In this document: one piece after another, positions 27,714 to 35,580 of the stretch
Position numbering within the stretch: position 1 is the stretch's first letter
Layout: each line of letters begins with the position of its first letter
Source of the DNA: Bacteroidota bacterium
Lineage (GTDB): Bacteria; Bacteroidota; Bacteroidia; Chitinophagales; Chitinophagaceae
Reading direction: 5' to 3'
Length of the DNA stretch: 56,659 bases
Assembly: GCA_030706635.1 (NCBI GenBank)
Contig: JAUZOD010000025.1
Location: 1-56,659, forward strand
Made by a program: the position numbers and the translations under genes
The notes under the pieces: model-generated
Told to the model about the DNA's origin: nothing
The model's input: the letters and a program-made list of their open reading frames with translations, nothing else
The model's database searches: none

Positions 27714-28562
27714 TTACCTCAGAATCCGCTTGATCTTATTCGCATTCTCCATCAATTCCTTCAGATACGTATAATTTTCTTTTTCCAGACAACTTTTGAA
27801 TTTTCTCAACTGGGAAATGTGTTCATTCAGCACGTCCAGCACATTCTCCCGGTTCTGCATAAAAATCGGCGCCCACATGGACGGACTGCTTTTTGCCAGC
27901 CGCACGGTACTCTCAAAACCACCTCCCGCCAGTTCGAAAATGGCATCCTCTTCCCGCTCTTTTTCCAATACGGTATTTGCGAGAGCAAAAGAGGTAATGT
28001 GTGAAATGTGGCTCACATAAGCCGCGTGTACGTCATGACTTTTTGCGTTCATATACACCAGCGACATCCCCAGTAAAGAATAGATTTTTTCCATCGTGGC
28101 GACCGCATCGGGCGCTGATTTTTCCTTTTCGCAAATCACACAGGAGCGCCCCCGGAACGCATGGTGCACGGCGGCCTCAGGACCGCTGTATTCCGTTCCC
28201 CACATAGGATGTGTTGCAACAAACCGGTTTCTCTTCGGATGATCCGCGAGTGTCTCGCAAAGCGCCTGTTTGGTAGAACCGGCATCCGCCACAATCTGCC
28301 TGTCTGTGATGATGTCCATGATGGTCTTCATCACCGGCAGCGTAGCATCTACAGGAATGGCCACATAAATCAAATCGCTCTGCCTTACCGCTTCATCCAG
28401 CGGCAACACTTCGTCAATAATCCCCAGTTCCAGTGCCCGCTCTGCACTCGCCCCCGTGCGGCTTACCCCGATTACCTTACCTGCCAGCTGATGGTCCTTC
28501 AGGGCCAGACTGAAAGATCCGCTGATCAACCCTACCCCGACAATGGTGACCGTATTAAACAT
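27714..28562 (-). CDS. tyrA: Prephenate dehydrogenase
   Basis: A 282-residue TyrA that oxidatively decarboxylates prephenate to 4-hydroxyphenylpyruvate for tyrosine. The Rossmann start VGVGLISGSFSLALK, the catalytic-site HPMWGTEYSGPEAA and the helical dimer domain (HDVHAAYVSHISHITSFAL) are clear. There is no chorismate mutase or ACT domain attached. Its start overlaps the aminotransferase stop by 8 bp, so translation is coupled. Confidence 0.93.
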   Translation of the reverse strand: MFNTVTIVGVGLISGSFSLALKDHQLAGKVIGVSRTGASAERALELGIIDEVLPLDEAVRQSDLIYVAIPVDATLPVMKTIMDIITDRQIVADAGSTKQALCETLADHPKRNRFVATHPMWGTEYSGPEAAVHHAFRGRSCVICEKEKSAPDAVATMEKIYSLLGMSLVYMNAKSHDVHAAYVSHISHITSFALANTVLEKEREEDAIFELAGGGFESTVRLAKSSPSMWAPIFMQNRENVLDVLNEHISQLRKFKSCLEKENYTYLKELMENANKIKRILR

Positions 28563-29751
28563 GTTGTTTTGATTTTAATATGCCCGCCTGTTTGATCCGC
28601 CCGATGCTCTCCAGTATGTTTTCTTCCGATGCACATAAGCTAACCCTCACGTATTCATCGCCTGCGCTGCCAAAAATACCACCGGGCGTAATGAATACCC
28701 CGGCCTCATATAATACCAGATCACTCAGGCTGTATCCGTCTTTTACCGTTTCCGGAATTCTGGCCCACACGAACATACCTGCCTGTTTTTTGGAATACCG
28801 GCAACCCATCTCATCCAGCAGCGCTTCCACCGCCATCCTTCTCTTTCGGTAAAGGCTATTCACCTCGCTATACCAGGATGCCGGGAGGGACAGCGCTTTG
28901 GCCGCGGCCAGCTGAACCGGTAAAAACATCCCGCTATCCATATTGCTTTTAAATCGTAATACTTCGTCTATTCGTTCCCGTGATGCCATCAGCATACCTA
29001 CACGCCAGCCGGCCATATTGTGCGATTTGCTCAGGGAATTCAATTCAATCACCTGGTCTTTAGCTCCTTCCACCTGCAGCATGCTCAGGGGTTCCTCGTT
29101 CAGAATAAAACTATACGGGTTATCATGAACCAGTAAAATGCGGTTTGTTCTGGCAAAGGATACCAGTTCTTCGAATAGTTTTTTATCCGGCAGCTGTCCC
29201 GTTGGCATTTGCGGATAGTTCACAAACATCAGCACCCATTCCTGACCTGCCCTTTTTTTTGTCAACAGCGTTTTTAAATCCTCAAAATCGGGTAACCAGT
29301 TATTTTTTTCCGTGAGCAGATAGGCGATCACGTTTCCTCCTGCCAAACCCGCCGCACTGCGGTATGTGGGATAGCCGGGATTGGGAATGAGTACCAGGTC
29401 GCCCGCATTGACATAGGTCATGCAGATGTGCATGATGCCCTCTTTAGAGCCGGCCAGCGGAAGAATCTCCTGATCCGGATCCAGCTCAACCCCATACCAC
29501 TGACGATACCAGGCAGCCATAGCTTTTCTGAGCACCGGAGATCCCTTGTAACTCTGATAGCTGTGCACATTGGGTTTTACACTTTCTTCGTTCAACACCC
29601 GGATCACGTCGGGATGCGGAGGTTGATCCGGGCTTCCGATGCCCAGACTGATAATTCGTTTCCCTTCCCGGTTGAGCTTTTCAATCTCCCGCAATTTTGC
29701 AGAAAAATAATATTCGCCAATACCGTTTAACCGTTCTGCTGTCTGTATCAT
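28555..29751 (-). CDS. Class I/II PLP aminotransferase, probably aromatic
   Basis: A 398-residue fold-type I aminotransferase. PLP ligands: N178 in NYPQMPTG, D210 in LVHDNPYSF, and Lys242 in SLSKSHNMAGWRVG. Its place between pheA and tyrA suggests it transaminates phenylpyruvate and 4-hydroxyphenylpyruvate to Phe and Tyr. An aspartate or LL-diaminopimelate-like activity cannot be excluded from sequence. The ATG at 29751 starts the family-like MIQTAERLNGIGEYYF. Codons further upstream fall towards the octamer array and are unlikely. Confidence 0.9.
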   Translation of the reverse strand: MIQTAERLNGIGEYYFSAKLREIEKLNREGKRIISLGIGSPDQPPHPDVIRVLNEESVKPNVHSYQSYKGSPVLRKAMAAWYRQWYGVELDPDQEILPLAGSKEGIMHICMTYVNAGDLVLIPNPGYPTYRSAAGLAGGNVIAYLLTEKNNWLPDFEDLKTLLTKKRAGQEWVLMFVNYPQMPTGQLPDKKLFEELVSFARTNRILLVHDNPYSFILNEEPLSMLQVEGAKDQVIELNSLSKSHNMAGWRVGMLMASRERIDEVLRFKSNMDSGMFLPVQLAAAKALSLPASWYSEVNSLYRKRRMAVEALLDEMGCRYSKKQAGMFVWARIPETVKDGYSLSDLVLYEAGVFITPGGIFGSAGDEYVRVSLCASEENILESIGRIKQAGILKSKQHV

Positions 29752-29803
29752 CTGTTTGATTGTTGTCTCCGCCCTCCGAAACTTCAGCGAAGCCGGATTG
29801 AAT

Positions 29804-29851
29804 TCATTTCCACATTTACACATTTACATATCTCCACATTTTCACATCAGC
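29804..29851. repeat. Octamer array, single arm (copy J)
   Basis: In transcript direction: GCTGATGT, GAAAATGT, GGAGATAT, GTAAATGT, GTAAATGT, GGAAATGA. The pheA stop TGA (29847-29849) lies within the first unit. No inverted partner arm follows, so this copy cannot form the long hairpin of copies H and I. Confidence 0.75.
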
Positions 29852-30689
29852 TCACACTCTCCCCCTTTCGGTAAACTCCATAAATTTTAAGTTCAGAAGT
29901 TGCAGACTTTATTATTTCCACCACTTCGTGAAACTGGTCCAGGGAATCAAATTCCATATCCGCATGGAAGCTATATTTCCAGTCGCTGCCCGGAATAGGG
30001 TAAGACTGAAGTTTGCTCAGGTTGATGCCTCCCCCGGCTATCAGCGTGAGCACCCTGGCCAGGCTTCCCCTGGAATGATCCGTATGAAAAGTTACCGATG
30101 CCTTATTCGCCTCCTTCACGGGTTGAACCGTGTCTTTCCTTTGCAACACCAGGAAACGCGTATAGTTATTCTGCATCGTCTGAATGTCCGGCGCAATCAT
30201 CTCCAGGTCAAAAAGCCGGGATGCGAGTGCGCTGGCAATGCCCGCGATGTGTTTGCTCTTGCGCTGATGGATGTGTTTTGCACTGAGCGCCGTGTCTTCC
30301 GTTTCGACCAGTTTCCAATCGTGCTGATTTAAATAATCCAGACACTGGAGAATGGCCATCGGGTGGGAATGTACTTCGTGAATATCTTTCAGCGACACCC
30401 CCGGATTAACCAGCAGGTTCTGCCGGATCTGCAAATAAATCTCTCCGGAAATCTGCAGCTCGCTGTTGCGTAACAGCGAGTAGTTGGGCAGGATGCTGCC
30501 GGCAATGGAATTCTCGATGGCCATAACAGCGGCATCACAAACATTTTTGTCGCCTGCTGCTTTGACAACCTCCTGAAACCGTGCACAGGCCAATATGCCG
30601 ATATGCTCACCGAAGAGAATACGGGCTGCTTCCTGGTGAAAACTGCCTTCATATCCCTGAATGGCTACCCGTTGTATCTGTTGCTGCAT
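29847..30689 (-). CDS. pheA: Prephenate dehydratase with ACT domain
   Basis: A 280-residue mono-functional PheA that converts prephenate to phenylpyruvate. The catalytic domain begins VAIQGYEGSFHQEAA and has the TRF motif at 177-179 (NNYTRFLVL). The C-terminal ACT domain (about 195-272) should bind Phe. Its usual ESRP signature reads QSYP here (228-231), so feedback behaviour may differ. It is the first enzyme gene of the aromatic cluster. Its ATG lies only 6 bp after the T run of an intrinsic terminator, with a Phe/Tyr-rich leader peptide upstream. Confidence 0.95.
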   Translation of the reverse strand: MQQQIQRVAIQGYEGSFHQEAARILFGEHIGILACARFQEVVKAAGDKNVCDAAVMAIENSIAGSILPNYSLLRNSELQISGEIYLQIRQNLLVNPGVSLKDIHEVHSHPMAILQCLDYLNQHDWKLVETEDTALSAKHIHQRKSKHIAGIASALASRLFDLEMIAPDIQTMQNNYTRFLVLQRKDTVQPVKEANKASVTFHTDHSRGSLARVLTLIAGGGINLSKLQSYPIPGSDWKYSFHADMEFDSLDQFHEVVEIIKSATSELKIYGVYRKGESVS

Positions 30690-30695
30690 AATAAT

Positions 30696-30723
30696 AAAAA
30701 AAAATCCCGGCTTTTGACCGGGA
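30696..30723 (-). terminator. Attenuator terminator in front of pheA
   Basis: On the minus strand TCCCGG-TCAAAAG-CCGGGA is followed by nine T (30696-30704) and then by the pheA start region. The promoter-proximal TCCCGGTC can instead pair with GACCGGGA in the leader frame (30775-30768). The distal CAAAAGCC can pair with GGCTTTTG (30767-30760). Either pairing would break the terminator. Confidence 0.8.
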
Positions 30724-30744
30724 CGTTATTGTTAAAAATTTAGA

Positions 30745-30834
30745 TTAGTTGTTGATTAACAAAAGCCTTCCCGGTCTACTGGTAAAGTAGAAAAAATAAA
30801 AACCAAAAAAACGGTATGCTTTTGAATTGTACAT
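30745..30834 (-). CDS. Phe/Tyr-rich leader peptide of the pheA attenuator
   Basis: A 29-codon frame starting ATG at 30834 and ending TAA at 30745. The first 17 residues read MYNSKAYRFFGFYFFYF, then TSRPGRLLLINN. Six Phe and four Tyr codons, eight of them in a nine-residue stretch with one Gly (residues 9-17), are the hallmark of a phe-operon leader. The Phe/Tyr run lies just 5' of the bases that can pair with the terminator arms. A ribosome stalled there for lack of charged tRNA-Phe or tRNA-Tyr would leave those bases free and prevent termination. A ribosome finishing the peptide would cover them. Role inferred from this architecture; not tested. Confidence 0.8.
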   Translation of the reverse strand: MYNSKAYRFFGFYFFYFTSRPGRLLLINN

Positions 30835-30843
30835 ATACGCCGC

Positions 30844-30874
30844 CAAAAATAACCACTTCGGGTGAACCGGCAAA
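30844..30874 (-). promoter_or_regulatory. Promoter of the pheA attenuator and aromatic cluster
   Basis: Minus strand: TTTG (30874-30871), 19 bp, TATTTTTG (30851-30844). This fits the Bacteroidota consensus TTTG / TAnnTTTG exactly in motifs and spacing. The leader ATG follows after 9 bp, so the transcript would have a very short 5' end, or be nearly leaderless, before the leader peptide. Confidence 0.65.
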
Positions 30875-30903
30875 GTTTTATTTTTTTGGCAGCCCTTTCA
30901 GGA

Positions 30904-30996
30904 GGTGGATGGTATATGGTTGATGGAATTTTTAGGTTTGAATTCGCACCTGATTTCCATCAACCATAAACCATATACCATATACCTCTCCTATTC
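30904..30996. repeat. Heptamer array-loop-inverted array element (copy B)
   Basis: Plus strand: GGTGGATGGTATATGG units, a loop with GAATTCGCACCTGATTTC, then inverted CCATCAA, CCATAAA, CCATATA, CCATATA units. It closes with CTCTCCTATTC, the complement of GAATAGGAGAG. The upstream gene's TAG stop (30991-30993) is in this border. Confidence 0.8.
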
Positions 30997-31557
30997 TCCC
31001 AATCTGTTCTGCTCAAAAGCCTCCACCAGCCGGAAAAGATGAAAGGGCTTAAAGATTCGCCAGTCGGGCTGATCAAGCAGGTTTATGTACCAGTCCAGCC
31101 TGGCTCTGCGGAAATCATATTGCGTTTGTTCTGGCATGTTCACACAAACAATCCAGCCTTCGTTCTCCTTCACTTCTTCATGCCATTCCTCATAATAATC
31201 CTTGTCGCCGCTGTGGAAATTGAGCACATTCTCCGAGATCAAAATAAACTTATGGATGCCCTGGAGCATAAACGGATCGGCCACTTCCCGTTTCAGATTC
31301 ATGATATCATTTTCAATGGCGTCGTTCCATTCCCCGATCAGTTCGATGATCGCGTATTTTTCTTCGTAATCAGCCAGGAGTACTTTCAGGTATAAGGTGC
31401 GCGATCCAAAATCATCCCACTGCGGATGGATCAGGTAATTATAAATAGCCAGGGTGAATTCGAATTCAGAATACTGCCTTCCATAAAAAGGTGATCGCTC
31501 ATCCTCTTCACTCACATAAATATGCCGCCAGTTAAAGTAGGGCTCGATGTCGTGCAT
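30991..31557 (-). CDS. Conserved-looking hypothetical protein, 188 aa
   Basis: A 188-residue soluble, acidic protein that I do not recognise. It starts MHDIEPYFNWRHIYVSEEDE and has aromatic-rich segments (EFEFTLAIYNYLIHPQWDDF, RRARLDWYINLLDQPDWRIF). There are no cysteine clusters, signal peptide or membrane helices. Good codon composition and position inside a same-strand gene set argue that it is real. Start codons upstream of 31557 lie in repeat element C and are rejected. It is flanked on both sides by heptamer elements (copies B and C) and follows murQ. Confidence 0.75.
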   Translation of the reverse strand: MHDIEPYFNWRHIYVSEEDERSPFYGRQYSEFEFTLAIYNYLIHPQWDDFGSRTLYLKVLLADYEEKYAIIELIGEWNDAIENDIMNLKREVADPFMLQGIHKFILISENVLNFHSGDKDYYEEWHEEVKENEGWIVCVNMPEQTQYDFRRARLDWYINLLDQPDWRIFKPFHLFRLVEAFEQNRLGE

Positions 31558-31583
31558 GATTCTACAATTTCTCTGTATTAATT

Positions 31584-31673
31584 GTTGATGGTTGATGGTT
31601 GATGGACTTGAATTCGGGATTCGCATCTGGGAGCCATCAACCATCAATCATCCACCATCAACCTTTCCTATTC
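31584..31673. repeat. Heptamer array-loop-inverted array element (copy C)
   Basis: Plus strand: three TTGATGG units, a loop with GGATTCGCATCTGGGAGC, then CCATCAA, CCATCAA, TCATCCA, CCATCAA and the border CCTTTCCTATTC. The murQ stop TGA (31658-31660) lies inside a TTGATGG unit. The last five murQ codons are read from the border, so the element forms the murQ C-terminus. Confidence 0.8.
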
Positions 31674-32473
31674 TCCGCCGCCTTCTTCACGCTCCCAAAC
31701 TTCATCAGCAGCGATTTCGCTTTTTCATAATCTTTGATACCGGATTGGTTCATCAGCATGCGGGTACCCCGGTCAATCAGTTTGCTGTTGGTCAGTTGCA
31801 TATTGACCATCCGGGTATCCTCCACCCTTCCGATCCGGATCATCACGGAAGTGGAGATCATATTCAGCACCAGTTTCTGGGCAGTACCGCTTTTCATGCG
31901 GGTGCTTCCGGTAACGAACTCCGGACCAACCACCACCTCTACCGGGTAATCGGATACTGCTGCAAGGGGCGTACCCCGGTTGCAGGTAACACAGCCCGTA
32001 GTAATATTATTTTTTCTGCAGGTTTCCAATGCCCCGATCACATAAGGCGTGGTGCCGCTGGCTGCAATACCAATCACAAGATCTTTTTCACAGATCTCAT
32101 ATTCCTTCAAATCCAGCCAGCCCTGGTTCGGATCGTCTTCCGCATTTTCAACGGGTGTCCGGATGGCTTCTTCCCCTCCGGCAATCAATCCGATGATCAG
32201 TCCATAGGGCATTCCAAATGTTGGCGGTATTTCACTGGCATCGAGAATACCCAAACGGCCGCTGGTACCCGCCCCCAGATAAAAAAGTCTTCCTCCGGCC
32301 AGCATCCTGTCAGTAACGCGTTCTGCCAGTTTTTCGATTTGGGGTATCGATCGGCCCACGGCATCCGGTACCTGCTGGTCTTCCTTGTTCATCAGGGTAA
32401 GCAGTTCATGGATACTCATCTTTTCCAGATGCCGGTACTGCCCCTGTTCTTCCGTAATTTTTTCGAATCCCAT
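31658..32473 (-). CDS. murQ: N-acetylmuramic acid 6-phosphate etherase
   Basis: A 271-residue SIS-domain lyase that splits the D-lactyl ether of MurNAc 6-phosphate in murein recycling. Family blocks: YLGAGTSGRLGILDASEIPP, GLIAGGEEAIRTPVENAEDD, IGIAASGTTPYVIGAL and STRMKSGTAQKLVLNMIST. It is slightly short at the C-terminus (usual about 300), where the frame runs into a repeat element and ends KAAENRKG. It overlaps the kinase stop by one base (TAATG), so the two genes are translationally coupled. Confidence 0.94.
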   Translation of the reverse strand: MGFEKITEEQGQYRHLEKMSIHELLTLMNKEDQQVPDAVGRSIPQIEKLAERVTDRMLAGGRLFYLGAGTSGRLGILDASEIPPTFGMPYGLIIGLIAGGEEAIRTPVENAEDDPNQGWLDLKEYEICEKDLVIGIAASGTTPYVIGALETCRKNNITTGCVTCNRGTPLAAVSDYPVEVVVGPEFVTGSTRMKSGTAQKLVLNMISTSVMIRIGRVEDTRMVNMQLTNSKLIDRGTRMLMNQSGIKDYEKAKSLLMKFGSVKKAAENRKG

Positions 32474-33315
32474 TATCTCGTGTTATGATAAGCGATCAAA
32501 CCGTCCATCGGTTTGCGCAATATTTTACCTAACTCCCATTTATAGGTGTTGCAAAGTTCCTTCAGAATATCCTGAAACCCATAGGCCACACTGCCCACAA
32601 AATGCACCGGCAATTTCCAGGTTTCCGGATATTTACAAAGGTGGTTAAAGAAAAAATCCTGGAAACCATCTTCAATGATATTCTCGATCATATAATGCCC
32701 GCGGTTTTTGGCAAGGAACATGGCATAGCTGGCAATATACCGGTTGGGCAATGGCTTTTTATAAACATGGTCAAGGATTTCATCCGCATCGGTATGGTAC
32801 TGATGATCAAATCTTGACGAAAGGTCTTCATCAAAGGTTTTATACAGATAATGCTGGAGAACCATCCTGCCCAGATAGGCCCCGCTGCCCTCATCGCCCA
32901 GAACATAACCAAGACCCGGACTGTTTTTCGTGATATTCCTGCCGTCATAATATCCCGAATTGCTGCCCGTGCCCAGGATGGCCACAATGCCCTTATTTTT
33001 TCCGCAAACACCCCTGCCCGCCCCGGTAAGGTCATTTTCTACCTCCGCCTTTGCCTGCGGAAATACCCGTTTCAGGGCCCTCTTCACCTGGGCCTTCGTG
33101 GATGCCGCTGTGCAACCGGTTCCGTAAAAGAATATGTCCGAAGGCTGTGCTTTTTTCAGGGACGGCAGCAGTTCGCGCTCCATCATCTCGGCAAGCTGGG
33201 TCTCATTTAAAAAATAAGGACTTGCCCCCTGGGTTTCGATAATCTTTTTCTTGCCCTGCTGCAGCAGGCACCATTCACATTTAGTGGATCCGCTGTCGGC
33301 GATCAGTATACTCAT
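32473..33315 (-). CDS. BadF/BadG-type amino sugar kinase (GlcNAc/MurNAc kinase-like)
   Basis: A 280-residue ASKHA-fold kinase of the BadF/BadG/BcrA/BcrD family. The phosphate-1 loop LIADSGSTKCEWCLL is N-terminal. ENDLTGAGRGV, ILGTGSNSGYYDG and VLGDEGSGAYLGRM follow. These fit N-acetylglucosamine kinase or the MurK type. Direct coupling with murQ suggests it phosphorylates GlcNAc or MurNAc released from the cell wall. The exact sugar is not readable from the sequence. Confidence 0.85.
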   Translation of the reverse strand: MSILIADSGSTKCEWCLLQQGKKKIIETQGASPYFLNETQLAEMMERELLPSLKKAQPSDIFFYGTGCTAASTKAQVKRALKRVFPQAKAEVENDLTGAGRGVCGKNKGIVAILGTGSNSGYYDGRNITKNSPGLGYVLGDEGSGAYLGRMVLQHYLYKTFDEDLSSRFDHQYHTDADEILDHVYKKPLPNRYIASYAMFLAKNRGHYMIENIIEDGFQDFFFNHLCKYPETWKLPVHFVGSVAYGFQDILKELCNTYKWELGKILRKPMDGLIAYHNTR

Positions 33316-33449
33316 TAATTCGTCTTTTTTCCGTTGAAATAGCCGGGACGAAGATATAATGCAATTTTTGACAAACCATTCGTCCTGAACTTTCCAGCTG
33401 GTTCAGGTCATTTGCTTAATTTGCAGCCCACGACGGAGAAATAAAATAC

Positions 33450-35048
33450 ATGAAAAAACTCAAAGTATGGCTGCCCCTCTTGTTTGCGGTGACCATGATT
33501 CTGGGAATGCTGATTGGCTTCAGACTTTATCCCAATGTGAATACCGGTGGATTTTTTAAAACAGGGAAACTCAACCGGGTACAGGAAGTGCTCGACATCA
33601 TCAACAATAAGTATGTGGACACCGTTTATACCGACTCCATGAGCCAGGAGGCGATTGACGGCATGCTTGCCCATCTCGACCCGCATTCTTATTTCATTCC
33701 GGCCTCAGACCGGGAAGAGATGAATGAAGACCTGGATGGGAATTTTGAGGGCATCGGGGTTGAATTCCAGATTCTAAACGATACAGTGAACGTGGTCAAT
33801 GTTTTAGCCGGCGGCCCAAGCGATAAAGCCGGGCTGCTGGTCGGTGATCAGTTTATCAAAGTGAATGATTCCCTGGTGGCGGGTAATGGCATTACGGGGG
33901 AAAAGATCAAGAAGATGCTGAAAGGCCCGGGAGCCAGCGTCGCCCATTTGAGTATGCTCAGAGACCATGCCCTTAAAAACTTTGACGTAGCCCGCGGCAG
34001 CATTCCCCTGCCTGCCCTGGATGCAGCTTATATGCTGAACAGGGAATCGGGTTATATCCGCATCAATAAATTCTCCAGAACCACTTACCAGGAATTCCTG
34101 GATGCCCTGCAGAAACTATTGAAGCAGGGCATGAAGAAACTGGTCCTGGACATCAGGGATAATGGCGGCGGCATTGTGGATGAAGCGGTGAATATGGCCG
34201 ACGAATTCCTGGGAGATGACGAGCTGATCGTTTACACCGAGGGAAGAAAAAGCCCACGGAAAGAATATCATGCCCGAAGACCGGGCAATTTTGAAACCGG
34301 TAAACTGATCCTGCTCGTAAACGAAGGTACGGCTTCCGCCAGCGAGATCCTGGCCGGAGCATTACAGGATTGGGACCGGGCGAGCATTGTCGGACGCCGT
34401 ACCTTCGGCAAGGGGCTGGTGCAGGAACCGTTTATGCTCGGTGATGGCAGTGAACTCCGTTTAACGATAGCACGGTATTACACCCCGCTGGGACGAAGCA
34501 TTCAGAAACCTTATGATAAAGGCCGGGAGGCTTATAATGATGAAGTGATTGAACGGTTCCATAACGGGGAAGCCCTGCATGGCGATACGTCAACGGTGCA
34601 TGCCGGTCATGTATACAAAACACCCGCCGGCAGAGTGGTTTATGGCGGAGGCGGTATTACGCCCGATGTTTTTGTTGCGTTCGATACTAACCGCATCTCC
34701 AAAAGCATTACTGCTTTGTATGTAAATGGAACCCTGGGCAATTTCATTTACGAATATTACATTCATCACCTGCCTTTATTTAAACAATATAAAGACGCAT
34801 CTGATTTTTCCAACAGGTTTAACCAGGAAGAGGATGTTTGGAAAAGCCTCGGGAATTATGTGAAGAAGGATTCTATTTCGCTTGCCGGGATTTCCGAAGA
34901 CGACAGGCGTCTTTTGCAAACCCGGATCAAGGCCTTGTTTGCGAGACTCGTCTGGCACACCGAAGGATATTTCATAGTGATGAATCAGAGCGATCCGGTA
35001 ATGAAAAAAGCATTGGAACTGCTGGAGAACAACAGCCCAATGCCTTAA
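33450..35048 (+). CDS. S41 family C-terminal processing peptidase
   Basis: A 532-residue CtpA/Tsp-like serine protease with an N-terminal membrane anchor or signal (about 5-24). The PDZ domain (about 95-175; GIGVEFQILNDTVNVVNVL, GLLVGDQFIKVND) regulates substrate entry. The S41 core has LVLDIRDNGGGIVDEAVNM, the serine in NEGTASASEIL (291-301) and Lys321 in RTFGKGLVQ. It acts in the periplasm, probably on lipoprotein or murein hydrolase turnover. About 130 residues after the core form an extra C-terminal part. Confidence 0.93.
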   Translation: MKKLKVWLPLLFAVTMILGMLIGFRLYPNVNTGGFFKTGKLNRVQEVLDIINNKYVDTVYTDSMSQEAIDGMLAHLDPHSYFIPASDREEMNEDLDGNFEGIGVEFQILNDTVNVVNVLAGGPSDKAGLLVGDQFIKVNDSLVAGNGITGEKIKKMLKGPGASVAHLSMLRDHALKNFDVARGSIPLPALDAAYMLNRESGYIRINKFSRTTYQEFLDALQKLLKQGMKKLVLDIRDNGGGIVDEAVNMADEFLGDDELIVYTEGRKSPRKEYHARRPGNFETGKLILLVNEGTASASEILAGALQDWDRASIVGRRTFGKGLVQEPFMLGDGSELRLTIARYYTPLGRSIQKPYDKGREAYNDEVIERFHNGEALHGDTSTVHAGHVYKTPAGRVVYGGGGITPDVFVAFDTNRISKSITALYVNGTLGNFIYEYYIHHLPLFKQYKDASDFSNRFNQEEDVWKSLGNYVKKDSISLAGISEDDRRLLQTRIKALFARLVWHTEGYFIVMNQSDPVMKKALELLENNSPMP

Positions 35049-35050
35049 AT

Positions 35051-35148
35051 CAATGGACAATGGACAATTGACAGTGGACAAATACGGCTCCTCATTATCC
35101 ACTGTCAACTGTCAACTGTCAATTGTCCATTGTCAACTGTCCATTGTA
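35051..35148. repeat. Heptamer hairpin element (copy G) between convergent genes
   Basis: Left arm: TGGACAA, TGGACAA, TTGACAG, TGGACAA. Loop about ATACGGCTCCTCAT. Right arm: TATCCAC, TGTCAAC, TGTCAAC, TGTCAAT, TGTCCAT, TGTCAAC, TGTCCAT. It starts two bases after the S41 stop and reaches into the end of the DUF6249 gene on the other strand, supplying that stop codon. The loop lacks the ATTCGCA core of copies A-E. Confidence 0.8.
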
Positions 35149-35534
35149 TCCTTATCCAGCACTTCTCTTTTTTCGATCCTGTAGCTGATGATCAGGCCCA
35201 GCCCTCCACCAATGGCAATCAGGGCAAAATAAATGGGCACATTGGCTCCGTTGTCAAATTCGTTCGGGAACTGATGATGCATGTTGTACAATAAAAAATT
35301 GTCCATCAGATAAGCGGCGAACAAACCGAGCCCCGCCCCTACCATTACCAATCCCCATTTCAGGCTGCGGAAAGGAGCCGGGGCCGGCCTGTCGCTCTTA
35401 AGCCGGGGATTAAGTCCTTTTTCTATCATGGCCATATTCTCCTTATTATTCATGTACCGGAGGCCGAATATCAGCGCAAAAAGCGAGAGGCTGCTCAGAA
35501 TCAGCCAAAAAAATACCAGTTGATCGGGTCCCAT
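35133..35534 (-). CDS. DUF6249-like membrane protein
   Basis: A 133-residue inner membrane protein with three hydrophobic helices (about 5-27, 58-78 and 100-120). Between helices one and two is the motif NKENMAMIEKGLNPR, as in DUF6249 proteins of Bacteroidota. Function unknown. The last residues (DTMDS) and the TGA stop come from heptamer repeat G. It is divergent from an ECF sigma gene and has an upstream motif pair matching that gene's promoter, so it may belong to the same regulon. Confidence 0.75.
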   Translation of the reverse strand: MGPDQLVFFWLILSSLSLFALIFGLRYMNNKENMAMIEKGLNPRLKSDRPAPAPFRSLKWGLVMVGAGLGLFAAYLMDNFLLYNMHHQFPNEFDNGANVPIYFALIAIGGGLGLIISYRIEKREVLDKDTMDS

Positions 35535-35580
35535 TTTAGTTTATTTTACTTTTTATCAAAATGCAGGTTATTCGGTATAT

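Noticed and set aside
28555-28562. Frameshifted fusion of the aminotransferase and tyrA
   Set aside because: Both proteins are full length with normal ends; an 8-bp overlap is ordinary translational coupling.
31558-31647. Longer N-terminus for the 188-residue unknown protein
   Set aside because: The extra codons translate heptamer element C (MMVDG... and INHQ...), not a protein segment.
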